DNA of 64,000 nt, from the NCBI GenBank assembly GCA_003344405.1, contig NOWV01000007.1, positions 992,001 to 1,056,000 of the forward strand. Reading direction: 5' to 3'. Shown one piece after another: positions 27,301 to 41,300 of this stretch; positions within the stretch are counted from its first letter, which is position 1; every line of letters begins with the position of its first letter. The position numbers and the translations under genes are program-made. A model generated the notes under the pieces. It was given only the letters and a program-made list of their open reading frames with translations, had not been told where the DNA came from and made no database searches. Source of the DNA: Trichoplax sp. H2 (lineage: Eukaryota > Placozoa > Uniplacotomia > Trichoplacea).

Positions 27301-30300
27301 TCAATAGAATCAGTTTAATAGTCGCTATGCCGCCGCAGAAAAATCCTAATACCGCCAACAAACTTTGTATTGAATGAGTCCAGAAAGCAGTAAATGTCAT
27401 CCTCCACGATGAAGCCTATCAAAAGTTTACGAGGTATGAATCAATTGTTTTAATTATAAATGATTGCATTCAGGGTTAAAAGCAGCAGTGCATATTTACT
27501 TTCCTTTTAGTATAAGGACATAAAATTCATAATTACTGTATGGCATTTCGTATAAAATTTAGATAAGTCAAGTTTTTTAGATTCTACACTAAATAGAATA
27601 GCGTAATGCTGTATACCAAAGAATTATAATTCACAAGTAAGTAATTATGAAACCTCTAAAATACAGACTATATGAATTGCATGAAAGAGATAGTCAGGGT
27701 TCAGTGTTAAATATAATAAAGTAAAATATACGTATTATTATTCTAGATTTTTATACCTGGTTTTCAGCGATTGCATGATGTAAGCGTTTAATCTCAGAAT
27801 CTTCACTGCAATTTAGTTGCACCTAATGGATTTTATTATTCATCGAGAATTGCCACATTAACGAGTTAGTTAAAAGCTAAGTTACCAGAGTATAACCAGT
27901 ATGCTTATTACTAGTCTGTGTTATTTAAAATATATTCTTTGACTTACTGTTTCATAGTTTGTCATTAGATGAATGGCTATCAATTTCTGTTGATGATTAT
28001 GTTTAACAGTTTCCTGATATTGTTTGCTATAATAGATATTTCCAACCCTGACAGAAACTATATAAAATGTATCATTAGAAGTTGATGGTAGTAAGCTGCT
28101 CTTGTAATTTGAGAACGTTTGAGGTTAAATAGGAGACTCTACTCTTTTAAGGATTACATCATGAACAATTAAAAAAAGAAGAAATTTCAATAGGTATTGG
28201 CTCACCATAATATAGTAAAATAAAATATATTAAAGTACAACCAATCCAGGGATTTATTGTCGTAGAAATAAATAAGACCATAAGTATAATATCACAAATC
28301 GTCGGAACAATAAAAAAACAAAATTGCCTATAAAAGAGAATGCTTTGATTTAGTATTTATAGTATTCGAAATCCAATCTAGTTAAAAATATTGAACTACA
28401 TCTGATCTGTGCATAATAACATGACGCAGCTGTTATGGTATACTAATTTTAAACGAATTAAATAGATCTAGCTATGAATTTAGTGGTGTATAATCACGTA
28501 CTCCAGTACATCAAATATACTATTAAGCCCATAAATGATATCCGCTGCCTTGCTTGCTAATTCTCGATTGCTTAAATTAATGAACCAATAATAAGATTGC
28601 CTAAATAGTACAACAGTTCATTCAGTTAATTTTTATAGATCCACAAGTCAAGAATAAATCTTTGTGAGCTCTCTTAATTAGAGTTGCAGCCTGTTAAAAT
28701 ATAGCTAAGTTATATTATGAATAGCAACTTACTGTTGGACACAACTGAATATTTGCACTTGAGTTGACATTAAAACGGAATGCCTTAACTTAGTCCAGCA
28801 TAATATTCGTATATTTGTTATTAATCCAACTCTTCCTAAACAGTATTATATCAAAGAATCAAAGTAGAATGCATATTAAATTTAATTGCTTTTACCGATC
28901 TGATTTCATAGTATTACAAGTTATAAACAATTATCAATAGAAATGGTATCTATTGAATGGATGTTATACGATTAATAACAGTAGATATTAAATTTTCATT
29001 GGTATATTTGCTAGCAATACTTTAATAATCTGGACCATCTGTTTCTACTTACCATCACTACCGTTAAGAAGGAATTTACACGTCGCTAAAATAGCCATGT
29101 ATTTAATTAAAATTTGCGCTTTACTGGAATCTATTACGCTATCCACTAGATCGATAAGATTTTACAAGAATAAAGTTAGTGATGATTGCAGATGTAATTG
29201 AGTAGATATAATCAATTTATATCATTTTCATTACTTGTTATTAGAATACTTAAAATTGATAAACAACAGATCAGTATAAATATATGATCATAAGCTAGCT
29301 CTAACTGAAAGAATTACCAATAAGTTTAACATATATCATGGCTAAAAGATTAATTGCTCGCTCCAACAGAACCAAAATAATACACATCATGATGTATACA
29401 TAGCTCCTACAAAGAAGAATATTAGACATGAAGGGGTTAGTGTGATTAGATTTGCAACTCTAGTATTACTAAAAATAGGAGTTCATCATAGTAGGTTCTG
29501 TTCTCATAATAATCTATTGCAAATTAATTATAACGTACGAAAATAGCCTTGGATACCAAAATTTAAGCACATTTTGGATACGGTGGTTTAACGATTCTTG
29601 CTGTAGATTTGTTTCCAGCTCTTCATGCTAAGAATTAAAGAGGTAAAATGAATATCACATATTTGCTTTACAATTAGTCGATCATAAGATATTTTATTCT
29701 AACGGCTTAGTCCATGTCTATTGATTCTATCCATTTCATTGATAGTATGCCTTATTAACGAAAATATAGTGTTGTAATGCACCAATTACTCAACTTAGCA
29801 TGCAGTAAAATTATTGTACGTCATGAACGCCATAATTAGATGATTAAATATAACAAAGTATCATTATAATAAGGATTTCAAACAGCGCAAAGCAGAGGTA
29901 TCACAAGATTGCTGACGTAATAGTGTATGTTAATTTCATGCTTGTTTCTCAAATACAGTAGTAAGATTTACTACGCTATCAAAAATTTTTATGATCCGTA
30001 ATACTAGTCATGCATATTATTCAGTATGAACAGTTATTACCCTTCATGGCTGATAAATAATTATATACTTACTGTGCTATACAACTTAGCTGATCTTATT
30101 GTGTTCTACAATTAATGGCAGTATTTCTACATCGATACAGTCGAAATTTAAAGTAATTATTATGAAACAATATCGATATATTACCTTATTCAGCTTTGTA
30201 ATAAAATGGAACAGAACAACGCGTATTATATATCTGAATTTGACTGCTTCTCATCGTTGATATATTAGATCGGAAAAATAGCTAATCAAATACCGAAATT

Positions 30301-33300
30301 GAACACTATTATATTACTTACTAATAGAGGATAATTCTGGTCTTGTAAATTAATGGAGTTGTAATCAAAAGATTTTCTTTGTCGAAATAATAATATACTA
30401 TGATATATCAATGGTAGTAAGGCAAGTAGAGTAGCTATGTAGCGGATAGCAAAACAAATAGCCAATGCTACTTTGCCTAAAGATAAAAATGGTAATAAAA
30501 TAAAGTCACTCAGCCTAAAAATTTTAATATTAGAAGATTTATGTTAGGATATTATTTAATACAGCCCATCATTATAATCTTCTATGAAAGAAAGTCTACT
30601 TTATATCGTATCATGCTAAGTTCCTACCTTCGCTATTGAATTGCCACCACCATTCCGAAATATCATTGAGCGTAAAGTAGCAAGTATCAACGGTCAGTAC
30701 GGCTATAACGAAGATGAGGAAAGGTAATACTTGCAAGCAATGATGCATTCTTGGTCGTGCTCTTCGGTAAGCCTGCCAGATAATTAGCCATCCTAAGCTT
30801 GTACATGCCACATTAACTGCAACATAATCAGCTGGCAATTGTCTGTCATCTAGGTTAACGATAACAAAGTAATATTTCTAACTGGACGGAAATAAATTTA
30901 TGCCCATTATCGAGATATGAAGCAGATAAAAGCCTTTCTAAATATAACAATGTTAATTCTCTTCGTCAAAGTAGTAAGATATCATAATACTTCGGATATA
31001 AGAAGTAAATATATCAGTTGTTCAAGATAACATCCATAATATATAATTAATTGAAATGTAAGACTATCAAATTTACCGATAAATTTTATTTTCTTGCTAT
31101 GTTACTGTACTATCGTTTTTAGCAATAACAACGTCGTAAAAATTATCGTTGTATGAAACATCAGGTAAATCTTGACACTTTCCGCTACATCATTTTATAG
31201 AATCGTTCAATATTGTTCATCTATAAAATGTACACATCCAAAATCCTAGCTATACCGGCTGTATCAGTTATGACCTGATTATATATTTCCAGTAAATGGA
31301 TATCAAAATCAGGGGGATTAAGTTCTAATCATTTGATAATTAATATCTCATATACTAAGTCGCTAAAATTTACATGAAACAGTAATCCACTAGTATTGTG
31401 CCTTTACGCTGCATTCCAGTTGGCTTAATTGTTATTTATTGAGCAGAGTATCGTAAATGCAGGTAGCATATAATAAAGACATATAAACTAGAATATTACC
31501 CTCAAGAAGTAGTTTAAATTGTTATTTTTATAATACGGAATCCTCTGCTTATTATAATAATTAGTAATAAGTACTGTGTCCAAGATAAACTGTAATTTAA
31601 TAAAGTTGCCAGATGTTATAATTTTGTTATATCTTTACTTAGGTCCTTAGAAAATAGATTGTCTTTTTTCGAGATACTTTTTTGTTAAAAAGAAAGGATG
31701 ATCCTAAACCAAATCTTATAACTTCAAGTTAATAACCTTACTGGCATCCTAAGTAAGTGACTACCGTATTCTGTCATTCTGTAAGTAAGCATAATTTATT
31801 CCTTCAATTGATAGCACTAAAGTATGGATTAACATTTTAGATTGTGAAGGGTATCAATGCAGATAGTTGGGTGTCCTTATTAGTCTTCGTAGGAATTAAA
31901 GATGCAACTTTTAATCAATTTCTATATTCTCAACATCATATTTTACGGCATAACAGATTACTTCAACATTTCTAGTGTAACTATCATCTTGATTGATCGA
32001 TTGATAGCTATAGGGACAGATCTTGAGTAACGATATCGGTGACATTTCATCTTACGCTAATTTTTTATACTCTCTAGAAGGGGATAATCAAATCATTAAA
32101 TATCTTAAAACTTATATTAATGTCTTATAATTAGGTTAGGAGAGTTACTACCTCCTACAGTAGCTACTTTGGTCAAGACCACTCTTAACTCATGAGATTA
32201 GCAATAATATTCATTATTGCCTTTCTAAAATATGGCCTACATTAAAGAATTAAGTCGCCTGGTAGTATTGTAAAAATTACTTTTAGCCTGGATTCGTTTT
32301 TGGCATGAACGGCTATCCTCTTAAAAGGTAGTTACGAAAGGGTTAAGATTATTATTCTTTCTTTTTGTCAGCCTGTTGTTGAATTGAATCTACTTGAATA
32401 TCATGATCACTATGAGACTGTAGCTATTAAACATGCATTTCGTTACTTACGATTATACAATAGTTTTAAAAATAAATGTATATTCATAAATGATACAAGC
32501 GCTACCTAATACCAAGATTTATAGGGCAACGATAAGGAAAATCCTAAACTTGAACGCAATTCATAATTAACCTAATATTTATCATTCATTTTTATGTAAG
32601 ACACTACCCGCCCTAAAAGGTAATTTATCGGAAGTTCTTTCTGATTGCAAAAACAAGCATCGTTGAGAAAGATATAAACTTGATAGCAAGATCATTGTCA
32701 CGGTAGTCAATTCTGCCACTGCTGAAAATAAATTGACAGCAATCGAATTACTTTCCACCATAGAATAAAACAGATTTCGCCACTGTCAAAAGTTACTGTT
32801 TAGAGGGGCTTGTCAATATTTTCATTTCTAAGGATATATATCGACGTGGCGGAAAATTTTGTTTATCATGCATGTATCGGCAGATTCGATGCTCTGTTTC
32901 TGTTATGAAAGCCATTACTAATAGACTAAGATTATGGTAGTAAGACATTTGATGAAAAAGCAACTGTAATTGATAAAGTAAATAGTAGTAAATACAATTT
33001 CTGCATTGCAAGATTATTAACTGAGAAAGATTGACAGTCAAAAAGAAGGTTCGTACAGCAAGCGGACAATACAATATAATAATCCATTCCAAATTGTTCT
33101 GCTGTCATGTAAACCTTTAAAATACGGTAGTCAAGTTAATAAGTCATTCGGCGTTATTCTTAGGCCAATGACTTTAGTTTGCAACTTACCGGTAAAGATA
33201 GACAAAATGGTTGAAACGAACCAAGTTAACAAGATAAGTATACCAATAGCAAGAAAAATTTGGTTACATAATCGGATTGCTTTTATTTGCTGTCTTTGTT

Positions 33301-33499
33301 GTTGATTCGTTCTATTCGGCCAACAAGCTGAAAAGTAACTTTGAATTAAGACAATCAAGGCAGAAAGTAATAATAAACCAGCGGCAGTAAAAGTTTGATA
33401 GTAGCACAAAGTTAAAAGTTCTTTTAGTGAAATAGTTAGCGATAATCCATTATATCCAGTACAAAATGGATAAGTTTTGTTAAGTTGAGTGGTAGACAT
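24314..33499 (-). CDS. ABCB6-like paralogue with degenerate ATPase domain
   Basis: Tandem paralogue of the neighbouring ABCB6 gene. Exons, 5' to 3': 33499-33190, 30849-30628, 30476-30322, 29627-29539, 29406-29318, 29145-29053, 28835-28733, 28600-28502, 28327-28206, 28057-27948, 27822-27757, 27415-27290, 27199-27123, 26751-26694, 26528-26443, 26315-26258, 26145-26041, 25687-25614, 25508-25408, 25312-25191, 25003-24909, 24672-24604, 24365-24314. They give 826 aa with no stop or frameshift. Membrane landmarks persist, such as SEWWWQF in TMD0 and TNYET for NFET. Every ATPase motif is altered: Walker A GSPTSGKDA (about 623-631; Ser/Thr replaced by Asp), Q-loop Q to K671, LSGGE to FRVED (727-731), Walker B DE to ED (751-752), and switch His to N786. 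Active transport by this subunit is unlikely. A regulatory or heterodimer-partner role is inference. A very young pseudogene remains possible. Confidence 0.9.
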
Positions 33500-35540
33500 A
33501 TTGATAGGTGATACTTTCCGATTTATTGACACGCGTTTTGACGCTTAATATTTAACAGATCGGCTATTATGATCCGGCATAATTCTGGTAATTGTATTAT
33601 TGAGTCAAAATTGTCAATTGATCTACAGGAATATGTCCTGATTTATCCTTGAATAATAGGTAATTTGTATAATGTATTGTGATAATGCTTTTGAATATCA
33701 CAAGTTCTAGACGAATAAGATGGATTGATGCCATCATCATGAATGTGATTATTACCTTGGACAATATAATGGCTTAATTTTGTATTGAGGCTATTATTAG
33801 ATAAAGTAGCAGGATGCTATGGCTTGATCCAATCACGCTTTGTCCAGTGAGAACATTTAATAGTACCATACTTGAAAATAGTTTAGTTTCAACATTGTTA
33901 TGACATAAAAGTAAAATGATTTTTTTTAGAAAGAGGAATAACCTGGTTCATATTGTTTATCGAATTGATTTTGAATAGTATCAACATCGAATCAGTCAAT
34001 CCTTTGCAGCGATGCATCGATGGTTATAAATGCTGATTTGGATATCCTGATTTTAATATTTGATAAAGTACATAGCGTACAATAATACTAAATTAGATGA
34101 AATTGACAATCTTGACACAGATTTCATACTTTATAGTCGTGCTTTTATTGGTTTTTAGTGAATAAATTATGAATAGTCAATAGTACAATTTCATAAAATT
34201 CTTGGATTTCCATCGATAGGCAATGAAAAATGGCTTAAAATCTTCTTAATAGTGCCAGTAGTAGTTTTAGGAAACTATTAATAACTAAATATTTTTTGAG
34301 TATCATATTAAATTCCATTTCATGATGTAGCACCATTTAAACTGTATCAAAGATGGAGAAAACGATTTGGAAGTTAACGATTTAGATCAATTTAGTGGCC
34401 ATAAGTTACCGTACTTATTCTTCATAACGACTGTAATCGTACATTATTTAACAGCAATTGTAGTTCGATATTTCAAGTCAAATTTTTTATTTAAACAAGT
34501 TAAATATCCTTGAAACTTCAATCTGATATCGCAAGAACATTATTATTGATTGGTATAAGATTGTTAATTTTATAGCAATAATTCCAATACGGAAATTAAA
34601 TACTTTGAAGTCGAAGGTTTCGTACTAAAATTGAGTACATATCATTTGATCGGCTCTTTAAAGCTACTTTTACGTCTCATTGGCGTGGAGTGTGAAACCG
34701 CTTAAAATTTAATTTATAAAGCAGCATATTGTAGTTGGTCATAGAGTCTATTTGCAATAAATCTTATTTCAAATTGTATACTGATTAAGCTAATATTTCT
34801 TGATTGTGGGAGAAAGGTCTTGAAATTTAGCATTTCTTTGCATGTTGACAGAGTTTGGATATTGTAGCTAACAAGAGGAGTGACATACCAATATTCTTTG
34901 TATCTTATCCGTTTAACATCTTACAAAACTTTACATTGCGATCTACGATAGCAATTTTGATATAGAAGTAGGATAATTGATAATCTTAATCCAATAGATT
35001 AAGATGCTATCACAGAATGAATTCAATTTCATAAGGCTACTCTAAAATATCAGCTGATAAAAGACGCAAAGCTGATATATTCTAATGCAATTGGCAATTC
35101 TGACATATTGTGCAAATGTGTTTTTTGTAATTTACAGTTGTAGTTTAGGCATAAGATTTATACGAATATCATCACAACATCATTTCCGTTTCTTTGGCCT
35201 GCACGAATTTTGAGTACTGTTATCGCTATATATAATGAAGATCTGTATATTATGCTACAGCGATTTTGACATAAATACTGGGTACTCTGTAGCGACAATT
35301 CTTTATTGCCATTTCATTTTTCGAGCTATTTTGGAGTTGAAATCGATTACGTGTGGAATAAAAAATAAACGTACAATATATAGCAGTAGTTCTGAAGTAG
35401 ATTTTATCCATTACTTTCTATTCCTTTATTTTCATTCGAAAACCTGTTTTGACATTGAAATCGATACAGATTAAAAAATAAATGCATCTAGTAGTAATTC
35501 TGAGTTAGATATTGCAGTACGCATTATACTAAATATTAAT

Positions 35541-36560
35541 TTTATTTCATTAGCAGATTAAATGCTAGAGAAAAATGAATTGAATTTCATGATAGTTTTT
35601 ACGATTACATTAATACAGATACTGTCTCTTAGATACTAGAAGTACTTAGAACTTGCAATTATGAAGTTAATTTTTACCAAGCCTACTTCCATTACACTCG
35701 GTGAATGAGCCAAGGCTGAATGCGTTGTTACATATTATATTTATTTATCATTGATAGTACTTTTATTTCGTTGGCAGATTAGATGCTAGAGAAAGGTTAA
35801 CTCAATTTGGTATAGTTTGCAATTCCATTGATATAGAGACACTGTCTCTTGGACATTAGAATTGCTTAAAATTTGCAATGATGAGGCAAATTTTTTTCCA
35901 AGCCTACTACAATTGTACTTAGTCTATGAATTTAGACTGGATATGATATTAGTATTATATTTATCCATACTTGATAGTATTTTTATTTCATTTGCAGATT
36001 CAATGCTAGAGAAAAGTGCAGTGAATTTGTTATAGTTTTTAGCATTCATTGATATAGACTCTAGAATTGTTTAAAATTTGCAATTACGAAGTCAATTTTT
36101 ACCAGGCCTGCCTCAATTATACTTGGTTCATCAGTCCCAAACTGAATTTGAGGTTACTCATTATATTTAGTGTTATTAGTATTTTTGTTTCGTTAGTAGA
36201 TTACATGCTAGAGGAAAGTTAACTAAAGTTGGTATAGTTTTTAGGTTTTATGATTCCATTGATATTGACACGGTCTGTTCCATAGTAGAATTGCTTAGAA
36301 TTTGTAATCATACTTGGTCCATCAGCCCCAGACTGAATTTTGAGGTTACGTATTATACTTGCGCTTAATAGTACTTTTATTTCGTTAGTAGATTAAATGC
36401 TATAGAAAAATTCACTAAATTTGGTATAGTTTTTAATTTTTACGATTCCATTGATATTGCTACCATCTATTCCATAGTAGAATTGCTTAAAATTTGTAAT
36501 TATGAGGACAACTTTTACCAAGCCTGCTTCAATTACACTTGGTCTATGAGCTCAGACTGA
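35541..36560. repeat. Five-copy ~190-220-bp tandem repeat
   Basis: Copies start near 35541, 35761, 35981, 36183 and 36374 with the word TTTTATTTCRTTAGCAGATT. They share ATGCTAGAGAAA, TTTGGTATAGTTTTTA, ATTGATAT with CTGTCT, and an AAGCCTRCTTCAATTACACTTGG block. Later copies are shorter. Divergence is considerable, so the array is old. Confidence 0.85.
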
Positions 36561-37857
36561 TACCTACTGATGCACTTGTGAGTAACGATAGTCAATTAGT
36601 TTATTGACAGGGATATGCGTATAATCGACGAAGAGCATTCGATCTAGTTTAGAGTTTCATATCAATCAGATAGCAAACATGATCAACGAATACAAGTAGC
36701 GTAATAATGCAAGGATATTAAGATTAAGTAATAAAATAAATAAATAGAATGCTGAAAGGATTAAAAATCGGTACGGATATACTTGTGAAATGATACCTAT
36801 TGCCCCGATCTAGCCATTTTATTGATATTGTCTATGATACGAACATCCAGTTGATACTGAGTAAGTATACTAATAATGTAATTGATTATTATACATATAT
36901 ATTACTGATTTTGGGTTAGAAGATGGATTTATTTAGATGAATAATATTACGATTGTTACTATCTTCGTCTGCCGCTTAAAGTAGTTCATTATATGTGGTA
37001 CATCATTATTATTACATATGCATAATGTAATTTCATATAGCTGTGTTTGGGATTATTATTTGACTTACCATTTTCGATCTATACTCGTATTTACAATTAT
37101 CTCCAAGGTTATGGGCGCAATGTTGTGGCATTTTGGGTAGGATAGTATTTGATCTCGTATCAGTAAAGATCATACTTAATAGCTGGCACTGCAGTGAAAG
37201 ATATATACAGTACTATGATTGCAGTCATTATGTATGACCAATAACCAAGGACTACATCAAACTGTTTCAAACTATCTTCTCCCACCAAAATGATACTCCA
37301 CAATTTATGACTCCATTTTTGAAGGAATGAGCGTTGGTGACTATCATAACTATTGGACCAGAGGGAGATTGTTTAGGCGGGGAAATCTGACTGTCTGGAT
37401 GCGCCACATTTCCCTGATTGGCTAAAAATAATTGAAAAGATAGATGAAAGTGCTTCCAGTAATCTATTTGATCGGCCACTTCTCTGATCGATAACTGATT
37501 ACTCTCTTAGCTTTATTGGATGAAGAGGAGGATTTAATAGGCCCCAAGTAGAACATCAATAACTACGTATATTCATTTTTAATTTTTATTATCAGAAATG
37601 GAATTAGTATGGCAAGGTGTGCCAGTTGGGCTAGTAAGGAGTTGAAATTGTGCCATTCAGTGCAACCGCACCGGGCGCATTCCAATATTGACTTTTTACT
37701 TATTGTATGAAAATGTGGATGACGCAAGAGTTATGGTGTTTTCACTTCAGCCACATTGGCAGTTGATTGAATTGCGCATGCTTCAGCCGCTCCATTGACT
37801 ACAGATTGTTCACAGTCAGTACCAACCAGCCAATTCATTGTCAACCGTGGTCAGATT

Positions 37858-38141
37858 TATACAGTACTGTACGTACGCGTACACTACTGTATAGTGTATA
37901 CTGGGTCATACTGTATAGAAGTAATAATTCGCTTTTTTTTTGAGCTACGTGTGGTACAGGCCTTACAGTACAACCCGTTTACAGTGTACAGTATACAGTA
38001 CTGTACACTGTACAGTACAGTTCTTTACTAGCTTTGATTGAGTCTTTCATACTGTACTGTACTGTATTGTACTGTACAGTACAGTACACTGTAAAACATA
38101 CCCTACAGTACTTCCTGTACAGTGTACAGTACAGTATATCA
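37858..38141. repeat. Cluster of TACAGTACTGTA-type self-complementary repeats
   Basis: Long runs of near-palindromic words such as CTGTACTGTACTG and CAGTACAGTACAC fill about 280 bp, ending roughly 200 bp upstream of the predicted start codon of the IgGFc-type gene. Open frames on both strands here are by-products of the repeat, translating to Tyr/Cys/Thr-rich nonsense. Confidence 0.75.
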
Positions 38142-38338
38142 CCGACTAACAGAAAAGTACAGGGTATTTTTCTAATAGTCATCAGGGACTGGGATACTAC
38201 AAGTGTTTATTTATTTATTTTTTTTGTCGTCGTAGTAGACTTTCGTCTTCGTCTTACTAGTGGAAGTGTTGGTTGTTGGGAGAAAATTACTGTCGAGTTT
38301 ATTTCATTGATACTTCAAAATTGGAATTCAACAGCCAA

Positions 38339-41300
38339 ATGTGGAATATTAAAGTACTTCTATTTATCTCCCTTTGGGCATATTTAGAGGCAAAAGGTAA
38401 GTGACTCGACTGAAGAAAAATGTCTTTTTATCACATGGACAGTCAACTATTTCTTCATCTTTGTGAATAAATCACCAACCGGTGCTAAAGACTCCAAAGC
38501 TGTACTCTACAATACGATCACTAAAAGTTAACATTTTTTCAGACTATCCATCATCACAGTAGGAAATAGATGGGATTTGAAATGAGTGATTTTTATGACT
38601 AGTCAATTCTGTAAGAATTAAAAAAATGCGGTAGATTTGGCTCGCGCACCAAAGAAAATCACTACACCGTCATGACCGTATGTACAAGGCACTCAGTGAC
38701 GGAGTAAAGTACTGTACTTGACTAGTCGTAACCAAGTTATTGTTTTCTACTGTATAGTATGGTTCCGCATCTTGATGTTCCTTTTTGTCACACCTCTATT
38801 CTTGGAGAATGGAATGGGCCAAGCAAGCCAGCTAGGATGAATCTGATCCGATGAATCTTCCATAAATGCACGACATTACTGTCATACTGACTTGACCATC
38901 TTGACAATTTTCTCATAGCGAAGATTTATCAAATTATCCATCTCGTGACAAAATGATACTGAAGCGTATAAAGAAAGTAATTAGAATAAAAGTAAATAAA
39001 CTGGGAATTTTTTCATTATTTAGTTATCCCGTCAATAAAATATAATCATTTGGATAATGTATCATTCGTTTAGTTAATCCTGTCATTTTACTTTACATTC
39101 TTCTTTTTGGGTACAGTCGCTTCAAGTTTACGTTCTTATTCTGCTCTCCTCGTCATTTTAACCAAAGTCAAGGGTTGTAGTGCACATTCCTTCTTTCAAT
39201 GGAATAAGCCTTTAAGCTTTTACCGGCGCATTATTATTTTTCTCTTTCTATTGATTGACGGTGTCAATCGAGGCTATTGTACATTGTAAAATACTATAAG
39301 ATCGTTTCTAAGTACTTATTCGTACTTTTCACAATGGATTATAATTGTCGATATTGGAGCGTTTTCCATTGGAAAGCAAAAAATTCGCCATGCATTTCAT
39401 GTGAGAAAATGTTGGCCGGCCCACTTTCGTATTTTTACATACAGTACGCTTCTAATTATAATTTCAGCGCCTTCCACTCTATGCTAATAATTATACAGTA
39501 TATTATATATAATTATTGTCATTCTTGTGTACTGTATTAGCCAATTTGCCCCCTTAACAATAGGATTGTAGGGAGTACTGGTAGTAATAGTAATTGCACG
39601 TGATTGGAAATTATCACCACACGTACAGTACTATACCGTCCTTATTTATATACGGCAGGCACTGAGCCGTTATTGAGTTTCGCGGTATCAATTATATCGA
39701 ATTAATTGATTTCTTTTTCTCTTTGTTGACTACTAGTCATGGATGGGCTGGTAGGGCTGACTAAAATAATAATTATTATTATTATTAGTTTGAATTTGTC
39801 CGAATGTGTGTAGCTACATTTATTAAGAGCTTCAAATTCAGTCATCTGGGCTACAGGATTAAAAAGAAAATTTTCGATTGTTTTCTAACAACCGTTATGC
39901 AGTTAGACAATTACAATTAGTCAGTATATCGGCATATTACAGATGCCAACGAATAATCAAGGGTTTTATCAACAAAGATAACGATGATTAATAACAAATG
40001 ATGTGTACACTACTAAAAGAATGTCACTAGAGTAAATAAGTATTTTATCTACTGTAGTACTATCGACATACTTCAGAAAATACTCTCAATAGTGTTATGT
40101 AGAATTTGCATCTGTTAAACCGTAGTTCTGGAATTATCGGAATTTCATACCTTCAATAAGGATGGATGAAAGCGGTAGTCAATCAAGCGATTGGATATCT
40201 TGGTTTAGACACTTATTATGCAAACTATAGCATACAAGTTATCTAATTTCCTGAACTATCCATTGTGTAGTTTATAGGAAGACATATGCTTCCGTACCAC
40301 ACTTTACGATCTAAATATAAATCATCGTCATGATGTCATTGATTGTTTTCTTTCTTTTATCCCTTAATTAATATAGCGATACAAAACAATGTCGGACAAG
40401 ATTTCGTTCTGACTTACCTGGAAAGCGATCATAAAGTGGATAGCGTAGGTATGACCGTTATTGCGGTTAAAACTACTGAAATAATTATCCTAACTGACGA
40501 CGACGAAGCTTATAAATTTGAACTGGAAGCTGGGGCATCGAAAACATTAACATTATCTCGTAATCGTCGCCAAAGTGGTGCGACAATAAGCTCTAATGTG
40601 GTTCAAGTTAGTGCGACTGAGGATATTATAGTTTATGGTATGAATTGCGTCTTGTCACCTTCAGATGGATTTCTTGCTTTACCAACGACTTCACTCGGAA
40701 AGGAGTATGTCATTGCCAGCTTTAAACCAACTTCTGCATCACAATTCTCTATTACAGCTGTAGAAGATAATACTCTGATCAATATTAGCTTAGTGCAGTC
40801 TCCTGATAAGAATTCTCAAAGATATCAACAAATACAACTTAATCGGCTTCAAACATATCATTTCAAGGACGAACACACTGATTTAACGGGAAGTATTGTA
40901 AATTCTGATAAGCCTGTTGCAGTAATAAGTGGCAATAAATGTGCTCGATTGACGCTAAATCAGGAGCACTGCAATTTTATTGTTGAACAACTATTGCCAG
41001 TTAAAGCATGGGGTAATCACTTCATTAATGTTCCTGTTCCGGGCGAAGAACATAGTCAGGAGAATATCTTTCGTCTTATTAGCGCTTTTGATGGGACCAA
41101 TGCCAATATTACTATCGCAGATACAACCAAGAAGGTAACAATTAATAGAGGGCATTATCACGAATTACATGTTCCATCCGACGCAGATTTTCATATAACG
41201 ACGTCAAAGCCTTGCTCAGTTATGCTATACATTAAGGGAATACCGGGAAAGAATGGGTTTTCAAGGCCTGTCCTGATGTCTGTAATTCCTACAGAACAAT

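Larger units (their letters stand above)
33500..38338. other. Intergenic upstream of both divergent genes
   Basis: This lies between the start of the minus-strand ABCB6-like paralogue and the start of the plus-strand IgGFc-type gene, so both promoters are expected here. It holds a five-copy repeat block at 35.54-36.56 kb and a palindromic repeat cluster at 37.86-38.14 kb. The open frames at 35235-35474, 37267-37479 and 37795-38387 overlap repeats or show no domain, so I do not call them. Confidence 0.6.

Noticed and set aside
28620-28735. Candidate exon 7 of the ABCB6-like paralogue starting after TTTTAACAG
   Set aside because: It gives a stop within a few codons in the required phase. The 103-bp segment 28835-28733 fits phase, length and alignment with the canonical gene.
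24314-33499. Calling the second ABCB6-like gene a pseudogene
   Set aside because: All 23 exons join in phase with acceptable splice sites and no internal stop, and the membrane half is conserved. Loss is confined to catalytic residues, so a maintained gene is the better reading.
35235-35474. 79-aa plus-strand open frame upstream of the repeat block
   Set aside because: It shows partial similarity to neighbouring repeat units at the DNA level and no protein features.
37795-38387. Several overlapping Tyr/Cys/Thr-rich open frames
   Set aside because: They are translations of TACAGTACTGTA-type low-complexity sequence with no domain. Only the signal-peptide exon at 38339 joins to a real gene.
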